The notes beneath the pieces are model-generated. The model had not been told where the DNA came from. It saw only the letters and a program-made list of their open reading frames with translations, and did not search any database. Positions 7,128 to 12,970 of a stretch of DNA of 21,830 nt are shown here, one piece after another (within the stretch, counting starts at the first letter, position 1; every line of letters begins with the position of its first letter). Both the position numbers and the translations under genes were made by a program. Origin of the DNA: Bacteroidales bacterium (lineage in GTDB: Bacteria; Bacteroidota; Bacteroidia; Bacteroidales; Bacteroidaceae); NCBI GenBank assembly GCA_004558535.1, contig SFCP01000017.1, forward strand, positions 1-21,830. The letters run 5' to 3'.

Positions 7128-7790
7128 CTATACAGCTTCTATTCCATGCTTTTCCAGCAAACCCTTGAGGCGCTCTATTTCCGCGGTCTGTTGCTCGGCA
7201 AGGTGCCTAAGGCGTTCCATTTCTTGATCTTGCATTTGTCGAAAACCAGTGCGTGCGGCGTGCATGCGCTCCTTGATGCCACCTTTTTCCAAAAATTCTA
7301 CTTCAAGACCTTTAAGGCATTTATTGAGCAAGGCATCTGTCATGTAGCAAAGGGTAAGAGCGACATTGGCAAATTCCTCATCATTCCAGGTTTCAAAGAA
7401 CCTTTGGTAGTCCTCCACGAGATTGTGCTTTCGGCAATAATCGTGCATTTTCTGATACCGCCCGTGGGAGACAGTCCAAATGGACAGGTTGCGCGAAAGC
7501 AAATAATCACGATAGTCCTCGCGCAACTCTTGCAGGGAGCTACGTGCCACATTGATGAGTTTCATGTGCATCTCCGTGGAAGTGACGCCGTCCTCTGTCC
7601 CTTCAATAATATTCTGCTTACCACTTCTTGCAGCCTGTATCATCTGGTCCACCGTACGATCGCCATGCGCCGGCAAGAATCGCTTACAAAACACATAAGT
7701 CAGCTGGTAAAGCACCTCCGACTTCTGGTAGTAATAAGCACTGCGCCAAGGCCTTTGCCTCTTGAGGACCTGATATTTCTCGGCTGTCAT
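7128..7790 (-). CDS. Four-helix-bundle protein (23S rRNA IVS/avd-like) with C-terminal suffix domain
   Basis: The 220-aa protein belongs to the four-helix-bundle family first seen as ORFs in 23S rRNA intervening sequences; members are thought to bind nucleic acid, but no function is proven. Seen: the N-terminal half has the family pattern, with LYQLTYVFCKRFLP, RTVDQMIQAARSGKQNIIEG and SLQELREDYRDYL. It then extends about 100 residues beyond the usual ~120 aa, ending in a charged amphipathic helix (QDQEMERLRHLAEQQ, residues about 187-215) that looks coiled-coil. The extension resembles the 'suffix' form known in Bacteroidales. The start at 7788-7790 follows a T-rich leader and the 9-bp repeats at 7815-7850. 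Sampled stretches have slightly lower GC than the flanking genes, and small repeats lie on both sides, which suggests later arrival. Confidence 0.87.
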   Translation of the reverse strand: MTAEKYQVLKRQRPWRSAYYYQKSEVLYQLTYVFCKRFLPAHGDRTVDQMIQAARSGKQNIIEGTEDGVTSTEMHMKLINVARSSLQELREDYRDYLLSRNLSIWTVSHGRYQKMHDYCRKHNLVEDYQRFFETWNDEEFANVALTLCYMTDALLNKCLKGLEVEFLEKGGIKERMHAARTGFRQMQDQEMERLRHLAEQQTAEIERLKGLLEKHGIEAV

Positions 7791-7814
7791 GTTTTTTTTG
7801 GTTTTATATAGTAT

Positions 7815-7850
7815 CTATAGTGACTATAGAAACTATAGTAACTATAAGAA
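7815..7850. repeat. 9-bp tandem repeat, 4 copies (ctatagtga type)
   Basis: Units ctatagtga, ctatagaaa, ctatagtaa and ctataagaa follow each other exactly at 7815, 7824, 7833 and 7842. They lie 25 bp upstream of the four-helix-bundle start codon, in the promoter position. On the minus strand each unit supplies a TATAG-like hexamer. Confidence 0.85.
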
Positions 7851-7860
7851 TCAACAAGAT

Positions 7861-7892
7861 GACAGCGCAGGACATCAGGTCGCTGCGCTGTC
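7861..7892 (-). terminator. Stem-loop after the ferritin gene, probable terminator
   Basis: gacagcgcag (7861-7870) pairs perfectly with ctgcgctgtc (7883-7892) around a 12-nt loop. It lies 27 nt beyond the ferritin stop on the minus strand and is followed there by the moderately T-rich atcttgttgattctt. It separates ferritin transcription from the four-helix-bundle gene. Confidence 0.55.
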
Positions 7893-7919
7893 TTGGAGAT
7901 TTTCTGAGAAGCCGTTGGC

Positions 7920-8444
7920 TTATTCTGCAGAGTTGGCCAAAGGAGAGGGCACGTTGTAAGTACGCGTGGCCAACTCCTTGTCGAGCATATACATGCCGTA
8001 TTTATTGTCCTCTACGGCTTCGAGGGCCTGGATCATGTCGCGGGCATTCTCTTCCTCTTCCACTTGCTCGTCAATGAACCACGTCAAGCGGTTGATAGAG
8101 GCGAAGTCGTGGTCTTCGTTGGCAATGTGGGCCAGGTTGGTAATCAGTGCGGTCACTTTCTTCTCGTGCTCCAAGGTCTGCTTGAACATTTCCAGGGGGC
8201 AGCACCAAGTGGTGGGAACTTCCTCGATGGGTTTCAGCTCTACCTTGGCATCACGGGAGTGGAGATAGTTGATGAAGATGCGGGCATGAGCCTGCTCTTC
8301 CTGAAACTGCACGTGAAACCAATTGGCAATTCCTTTGTAACCCTTGTTCTCAGCATCCAGTGCCATAGAAAGGTAAAGATAAGCCGACCAAAGTTCGGCA
8401 TTAACCTGCGCGTTCATCGCGTCGTGCAATTTTTGACTAAGCAT
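7920..8444 (-). CDS. ftnA: Ferritin, non-haem bacterial FtnA type
   Basis: This iron-storage protein forms a 24-subunit shell that oxidises Fe(II) and stores it as a ferric mineral. At 174 aa it is normal length. All ferroxidase ligands are in register with E. coli FtnA numbering: Glu17 (NAELWSA), Glu49-Glu50 and His53 (FQEEQAHA), Glu94 (LEHEKK), Glu126 and Gln127 (DEQVEEEE), and Glu129/Glu130. No haem-binding bacterioferritin pattern was seen. It starts 37 bp after the proS stop on the same strand, so read-through from proS is possible; I found no clear TAnnTTTG box in the 37-bp gap. A hairpin at 7861-7892 closes the unit. Anaerobic gut Bacteroidales typically use such a ferritin for iron storage and oxygen-stress protection. 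Confidence 0.97.
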   Translation of the reverse strand: MLSQKLHDAMNAQVNAELWSAYLYLSMALDAENKGYKGIANWFHVQFQEEQAHARIFINYLHSRDAKVELKPIEEVPTTWCCPLEMFKQTLEHEKKVTALITNLAHIANEDHDFASINRLTWFIDEQVEEEENARDMIQALEAVEDNKYGMYMLDKELATRTYNVPSPLANSAE

Positions 8445-8481
8445 AATTCTTTTGTTTTATTATTGAAACGTTCTCATTAAA

Positions 8482-9966
8482 TCAATAGCTGCGGGCCACA
8501 AGCACGCGACAGGTGGCTGGCTTTCCGCTGACCATGTCGATGCCGGGGTTTTCCTGACTGAATCCGTAGGGCACGCAACGGATTGTAGCCTGTGTCTCGG
8601 CCTTAATCTGCGCCTCGGTTTCCTCGGTTCCGTCCCAGGGGCAGAGGAAGAAGCCGCCGTCCTTGACCTTTTCCTTGAACTCGGCGTAGTCGTTGCATTC
8701 GTAGATATGGCTGTCCAGGAAGGTCTTGGCCTTTGTGTAGATGTTCTGCTGAATTTCCTCCAACAGATTGGCCACATATTCCTCGATGCCCTCGAAGGGG
8801 ACTGTCTCTTTCTGCAAAGTATCGCGACGCATGAGTTCCACAGTACCGTTTTGCAGGTCACGACCACCCATTACGAGCCGCACGGGCACTCCCTTTAGTT
8901 CGTAATCGGCAAACTTGAAGCCCGGGCGCTTGTTGTCGGCGTTGTCGTATTTTACGCGGATGCCCTTGGCGCGCAGGCGCTGTGCCAAACCGCCCAGCTT
9001 TTCATTGAAAGCAGCCAATTCGCTGTCGCCCTTGTAGATAGGCACGATAACCACCTGAATGGGAGCGAGGTGGGGAGGCAGTACCAAGCCATTGTCATCG
9101 GAATGCGTCATGATAAGTGCTCCCATCAAGCGGGTGCTCACGCCCCAGGAAGTAGCCCAAGCGTAATCGAGCTGGTTGTTCTTGTCAACAAACTGCACGT
9201 TAAAGGCGCGGCCGAAGTTTTGTCCGAGGAAGTGGCTCGTACCACTCTGCAAGGCCTTACCGTCCTGCATCATAGCCTCTATAGTATAGGTATCAAGGGC
9301 ACCGGCAAAGCGTTCGGTGGCACTCTTCACACCGCGTACCACGGGAATGGCCAGCACCTCGCGGGCGAAGTCGGCATAGACGTCCAGCATCTGCTTGGCA
9401 CGGGCCTCTGCCTCCTCGCGGGTGGCATGGGCAGTGTGTCCCTCCTGCCACAGGAACTCACTGGTGCGCAGGAACAGGCGGGTACGCATTTCCCAGCGCA
9501 TCACGTTGCACCACTGATTGCAGCACAGGGGCAGGTCGCGCCACGAATGTATCCATTTACGATACGTATTCCAAATCGTGGTCTCGGAGGTGGGGCGGAT
9601 GATGAGCTCTTCCTCCAGCCGGGCAGCAGGATCGACCACAACACCGTCTCCATCGGGATTGGCCTTCAGGCGGTAGTGGGTGACCACGGCACACTCTTTG
9701 GCAAAGCCCTCCACGTGTTCGGCCTCCTTCGACAGGAAAGACTTGGGGATAAGCATGGGGAAGTAGACATTCTGCACACCGGTTTCCTTGAAACGTTCGT
9801 CAAGGGATTGCTGAATGCGCTCCCAGATGGCATAACCATAAGGCTTGATTACCATACAGCCGCGCACGTCGGCCTGTTCGGCCAAATCGGCCTTGACCAC
9901 CAGCTCATTATACCACTTGGAATAGTCTTCGCTTCGTTTCGTTAAATTCTTCAGTTCGATTGCCAT
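8482..9966 (-). CDS. proS: Proline--tRNA ligase, type 3 (ProRS)
   Basis: This cytosolic class II synthetase charges tRNA-Pro. The 494-aa length and the lack of the roughly 180-aa editing insertion of E. coli-type ProRS mark the eukaryote/archaea-like type 3. Seen: motif 1 around GYAIWERIQQ and YFPMLIP (about 44-74), the proline-binding RPTSET (124-129), motif 2 RTSEFLWQEGHTAH (167-180), motif 3 region ATSWGVSTRLMGAL (271-284), an anticodon-binding domain (about 300-400), and a C-terminal domain with Cys442 and Cys464 ending in the typical ARSY. The start at 9964-9966 (MAIELKNLTKRSEDYSKWY) matches the family. An upstream in-frame extension to 10164 reads through the leader and is rejected. Ferritin follows 37 bp downstream. 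Confidence 0.98.
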   Translation of the reverse strand: MAIELKNLTKRSEDYSKWYNELVVKADLAEQADVRGCMVIKPYGYAIWERIQQSLDERFKETGVQNVYFPMLIPKSFLSKEAEHVEGFAKECAVVTHYRLKANPDGDGVVVDPAARLEEELIIRPTSETTIWNTYRKWIHSWRDLPLCCNQWCNVMRWEMRTRLFLRTSEFLWQEGHTAHATREEAEARAKQMLDVYADFAREVLAIPVVRGVKSATERFAGALDTYTIEAMMQDGKALQSGTSHFLGQNFGRAFNVQFVDKNNQLDYAWATSWGVSTRLMGALIMTHSDDNGLVLPPHLAPIQVVIVPIYKGDSELAAFNEKLGGLAQRLRAKGIRVKYDNADNKRPGFKFADYELKGVPVRLVMGGRDLQNGTVELMRRDTLQKETVPFEGIEEYVANLLEEIQQNIYTKAKTFLDSHIYECNDYAEFKEKVKDGGFFLCPWDGTEETEAQIKAETQATIRCVPYGFSQENPGIDMVSGKPATCRVLVARSY

Positions 9967-10203
9967 ATATAGTTTTTGATTTGAATTAGATTGGAGTAGG
10001 CCACAACCGGACATCGGATGTGGGGATACCGGATTTAGCTGAATGGAAAAGCCTTGACAGAAGTGTTTCGCAGCACTCCAAAAGGCAATGCCGCCGGTCA
10101 CGCCTGTTCGGACAAGCCGGAAGCAATCGCTAAAACGCATCTCGCATCTTACAGCTCCCAGCAAAAATCCATTATCCGAACTGCAAAATTACAAATTAAT
10201 TCG
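9967..10203. other. Divergent intergenic region and proS leader
   Basis: This is the shared upstream region of proS (minus) and the glycine-zipper lipoprotein (plus). A minus-strand -7-like box TAATTTTG lies at 10184-10191 (plus-strand caaaatta). If it is used, the proS transcript would have a leader of about 210 nt. That leader holds a 9-bp helix with one mismatch at 10001-10023 (ccaca/tgtgg and ccg/cgg). I do not recognise a T-box or other known riboswitch. Confidence 0.4.
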
Positions 10204-10211
10204 TACCTTTG
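10204..10211 (+). promoter_or_regulatory. Candidate -7 promoter box (TACCTTTG) for the OmpA-domain lipoprotein
   Basis: TACCTTTG matches TAnnTTTG exactly and sits 46 nt before the ATG, in the AT-rich context often seen around strong Bacteroidota promoters. No clean -33 TTTG is seen. Confidence 0.65.
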
Positions 10212-10257
10212 CGCCGAAACTGAGATATATTATTTTAACCAACAAAGAAAAGAAACA

Positions 10258-10968
10258 ATGAAAGGAATGAAATTGTCAGCGGTCATCCTCAGCGTGGCCC
10301 TCTTGTTCAGCGGTTGTAACATGTCGAACACAGCCAAAGGCGGCCTCATCGGCGGCACAGGCGGTGGCGCACTGGGCGCACTGATTGGCCAGTTGGCCGG
10401 CGGTGGAAAGGGTGCAGCTATCGGCGCAGCAGTGGGCACTGCAGTTGGAGCCGGTGCAGGTGTACTGATTGGCAACAAGATGGACAAGGCTAAGAAAGCA
10501 GCTGAAGCTGCCAACGCCAACGCCGAAGTCCTCACAGGAAGCGACGGTACACAATACGTGAAGGCCACTTTCGATAGCGGTTTGCTCTTCACCACAGGTA
10601 GCTACAACCTGAGTGCCTCCGCTAAGTCGGACATCCAGAAGTTCATCAGCAATCTGAGCGCCGAAGATACGACCTACGAATTGGCCATCTGCGGATTTAC
10701 CGACAACACAGGTTTCAAGGGCTGCACTGCAGAGCAGAGCAAGGCTAAAAACCTGACGCTCTCCGAGAACCGCGCCAAGAGCGTACAGGCTCAAATCGTT
10801 GCTGCCGGCTACCCCTCCGCACGCATCGTGGCTGTTAACGGATATGGCGAAGACCACCCCGTAGCCTCCAACGCAACGGCTGAAGGCAAAAAGATGAACC
10901 GCCGCGTTGAAGTATACATTCTCCCCAGCAAGGACATGATTGACGCTGCTAACGCTGCCGCCAACTAA
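10258..10968 (+). CDS. Outer-membrane lipoprotein with glycine zipper and OmpA domain
   Basis: This probable cell-envelope structural lipoprotein binds peptidoglycan through its OmpA-like domain, comparable in layout to E. coli YiaD. Seen in 236 aa: a signal peptide with lipobox LLFSGC, lipidated Cys20; a glycine zipper (about 29-75) with repeated GG and GxxxG steps such as GGALGALIGQLAGGGKGA; a short Ala/Lys-rich helix; and a C-terminal OmpA domain (about 100-225) with FTTGSYNLSASAKSDI, ICGFTDNTG, LSENRAKSV and MNRRVEVYI. The start at 10258 follows an A-rich leader (agaaaagaaaca) typical of this phylum. The in-frame ATG at 10054 lies upstream of the -7 box and is rejected. A textbook terminator follows at 10997-11029. 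It is convergent with the next OmpA gene. Confidence 0.95.
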   Translation: MKGMKLSAVILSVALLFSGCNMSNTAKGGLIGGTGGGALGALIGQLAGGGKGAAIGAAVGTAVGAGAGVLIGNKMDKAKKAAEAANANAEVLTGSDGTQYVKATFDSGLLFTTGSYNLSASAKSDIQKFISNLSAEDTTYELAICGFTDNTGFKGCTAEQSKAKNLTLSENRAKSVQAQIVAAGYPSARIVAVNGYGEDHPVASNATAEGKKMNRRVEVYILPSKDMIDAANAAAN

Positions 10969-10996
10969 TTCAAAACGATACACATTTTCCAATTTT

Positions 10997-11029
10997 ACCG
11001 GGATGCACACAAATGCATCCCGGTTTTTT
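10997..11029 (+). terminator. Rho-independent terminator of the lipoprotein gene
   Basis: accgggatgca (10997-11007) pairs perfectly with tgcatcccggt (11014-11024) around a 6-nt loop, followed by a run of six T (11024-11029). It lies 28 nt past the stop. Confidence 0.92.
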
Positions 11030-11488
11030 ATTACCATCCCAAACCTGCAGAGGAGTATACCCGAGAGGGAATGAATGACAAGGCTTATTGTCACAGAGAA
11101 AAGATTTTTCTTTTGTTTATCGCCTTGTGCTGGAAGCAAAACCCGATAGGGGGATGGCTCGTAAGAGATATTTTGCATCCAGCGCAAAGGGGGTATCCCG
11201 GTTTTTGTTTTCCCGACTAACACGGGGCAAGGGCTTTTCCCGGTGGGCCATCTATTTCCTTGTCGCTAAAAACTTTTTAGCGGATAGCAATACCATACAT
11301 ATTACGCTTTTTCTACCTTGAAAAAAGTGCAATCATTACATCATTCGCGCGAATAGACTTACTTTCAGCCATTCCAGCGGCCTATAGTTTTGTTTCTCAA
11401 CTATACATCAACTATATGTCCTGACTTCGCGCTCCCCTTTCAGCAGGAAATACACCGAAAGCCGCCAGCACTCCGCATAGGACACCAC
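11030..11488. other. Gene-free interval between convergent OmpA genes
   Basis: No supportable gene. The stretch holds several paired segments: acaaggc (11078-11084) with gccttgt (11122-11128) enclosing aaaaga/tctttt (11099-11104/11109-11114); a near-perfect palindrome cgctaaaaaCtttttagcg (11264-11282); the 12-bp palindrome attcgcgcgaat (11343-11354); and the solo arm module at 11379-11420. The remainder is undistinguished. Confidence 0.7.
11379..11420 (+). repeat. 11-9-11-11 arm module, copy 4 (solo)
   Basis: ggcctatagtt (11379-11389), 9-bp spacer ttgtttctc, aactatacatc (11399-11409), then tandem aactatatgtc (11410-11420). It has the same arm length, spacer length and tandem arm as copy 1 at 1639-1680, but is slightly diverged and has no partner nearby. 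Confidence 0.75.
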
Positions 11489-11524
11489 AAAAAAATTGCC
11501 CCGCAAGCAATGCAGGGCAATTTT
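11489..11524 (-). terminator. Rho-independent terminator of the ompA-like gene
   Basis: aaaattgccc (11492-11501) pairs with gggcaatttt (11515-11524), with a 13-nt loop. On the minus strand it ends in a run of seven T (complement of 11489-11495). It sits about 53 nt past the stop of the OmpA gene. Confidence 0.88.
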
Positions 11525-11577
11525 ATAGTTTGTCTCAAGGCCATGCAGCCTTGACAGCGTTATCGGTTGCTTGATGA

Positions 11578-12738
11578 TTACATCAGCTGAACCGTAGCAC
11601 GACGGTTGTAGGAGTACGGAGAGATGGTATTTACACCACCCTTAGCCTCGATGACAATGTTGTCGCGGTCAACACCCATCTTAACCAATTCGTTGGCAAC
11701 AGCCTCGGCACGCTTCTGGCTCAACTGCTGGTTGAACTGAGTGCTACCCGTCTTGCTGTCAGCATAACCGGTCACGAGGATCTTCTTGTTGTTAGCCTTG
11801 GCGTAGTCAGCTACTTCCTTCACGTTAACCAAATCCTTGCGGCTGGCAATCTTGGAAGAACCGATGTTGAAGAATACGGACTGAGCGGTAGCAACCAACT
11901 GCGGTTCGCTTCTTTCGACAACTGTTTCAACGGGCTTCTGGTTAGCCAACATGTCGCGCAGACGAGCGTTTTCGTCCTGCTGCTCTTTGAGGGAGTTGTT
12001 GAGGGCGTCAACCTGCTCCTGGTTCATAGCCATGAGGGCAGCTACGTCGGGAGTCTTCTCCCAAGTGTACTTCTTGCAGAAGTTGTAGGTTACACCCACA
12101 GATACGCCAACCTGCTTGTCCCAGTGACGAATGGTGAACTTGGCGTGCTTGTTCCAGTTATCGGGATCGGCATTGTCAGCATTACCCTCAGCAAAAGCTG
12201 CATACACTTCGAAGTTAGCAGCCCAGCGGTCGGTGATGCGGAAAGTGTTCCAGATACCGAAGTTGTAGGAGAATTCCAAGTTGCTCGGGTCGATGGTGCT
12301 GGTCAGACCAAGACCTACATAGGGAATAAAGTTCCAAACACGGTTCTTGTTGTAACCAAAGATCATGTTGGAGAGGTTGAACGTCACGTCCTCGTGTACA
12401 TTCCACAGCTTATAGGAGTGGTGCGTGTCGCGGTCGATAACCTGCTTTGCCCACAAGCCCTGGAACTTCGTACGGAGACCGATGCTCGGAGTAAACCACT
12501 TACCGATGGCTACATCGAAGCCGAACGTTCCGCGGTCAACGCTGAACGGATTCTTGTTGCTGCAATTCTCCTCCGAAGTATAGGAGGCATTGAAATTACC
12601 ACCTACAGACAAATACCAGTTTGCCCAGAAAGAGTTGGTAGCAACGCTGTACTTGCGCACGGGGACCTCTGTGGTTTCCTGTGCGATGGCACTCGTGGAA
12701 AGACCTACGAATGCAAGTGCAATCATTAACTTTCTCAT
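11578..12738 (-). CDS. OmpA-family outer-membrane porin
   Basis: This major outer-membrane protein links the membrane to peptidoglycan. Seen in 386 aa: a signal peptide (about 1-19, ending STSAIA before QE); an N-terminal beta-barrel (about 28-230) rich in aromatic strand ends such as FWANWYLSVGGNFNASY and FIPYVGLGLT; a short coiled-coil linker (about 238-270, QEQVDALNNSLKEQQDENAR); and a C-terminal OmpA domain (about 285-386) with FFNIGSSKI, VTGYADSKTGS and LSQKRAEAVANELVKMGV. The Asp in GYADS and Arg in QKRAE are the expected diaminopimelate-binding pair. The protein ends in YNRRATVQLM. The predicted leader is long (about 130 nt from the -7 box at 12875-12882), and a strong terminator follows. 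Proteins of this type are often very abundant in Bacteroides and Prevotella. Confidence 0.96.
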   Translation of the reverse strand: MRKLMIALAFVGLSTSAIAQETTEVPVRKYSVATNSFWANWYLSVGGNFNASYTSEENCSNKNPFSVDRGTFGFDVAIGKWFTPSIGLRTKFQGLWAKQVIDRDTHHSYKLWNVHEDVTFNLSNMIFGYNKNRVWNFIPYVGLGLTSTIDPSNLEFSYNFGIWNTFRITDRWAANFEVYAAFAEGNADNADPDNWNKHAKFTIRHWDKQVGVSVGVTYNFCKKYTWEKTPDVAALMAMNQEQVDALNNSLKEQQDENARLRDMLANQKPVETVVERSEPQLVATAQSVFFNIGSSKIASRKDLVNVKEVADYAKANNKKILVTGYADSKTGSTQFNQQLSQKRAEAVANELVKMGVDRDNIVIEAKGGVNTISPYSYNRRATVQLM

Positions 12739-12874
12739 AACTTTTATTTATAAATAAAACATTTTCTTTTTTGCCGGACAACAAGCCACTGCCTATTCCT
12801 TTCCGGCGTGCCACAAGCCCCGCAAGAAAGCTATTTTACCTTGCTGCGGCGCTATAAGACACAATTTCTCCCTG

Positions 12875-12882
12875 CAAAGATA
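12875..12882 (-). promoter_or_regulatory. Candidate -7 promoter box (TATCTTTG) for the ompA-like gene
   Basis: On the minus strand this reads TATCTTTG, an exact TAnnTTTG match. It implies a 5' leader of about 130 nt before the OmpA ATG. No TTTG at the normal -33 distance is present. Confidence 0.6.
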
Positions 12883-12970
12883 AGTAAAAATCCATATACA
12901 CCCCTCTATTTACCCCAAAAATCGTTATTTTTTCACTTCTTCCGGGCTTTCTGCAGTATTTTACCGCCAT

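Noticed and set aside
9967..10164. N-terminal extension of proS
   Set aside because: The family start MAIELKNLTKRSEDYS is at 9966; the extra residues come from the intergenic leader.
10054..10257. Upstream extension of the lipoprotein gene to an ATG at 10054
   Set aside because: It would place the -7 box and A-rich leader inside the protein and bury the lipoprotein signal peptide 68 residues in.
11325..12728. 14-bp identity aagtgcaatcatta at 11325-11338 and 12715-12728
   Set aside because: About one such match is expected by chance in a window of this size; one copy is in coding sequence and the flanks do not match.
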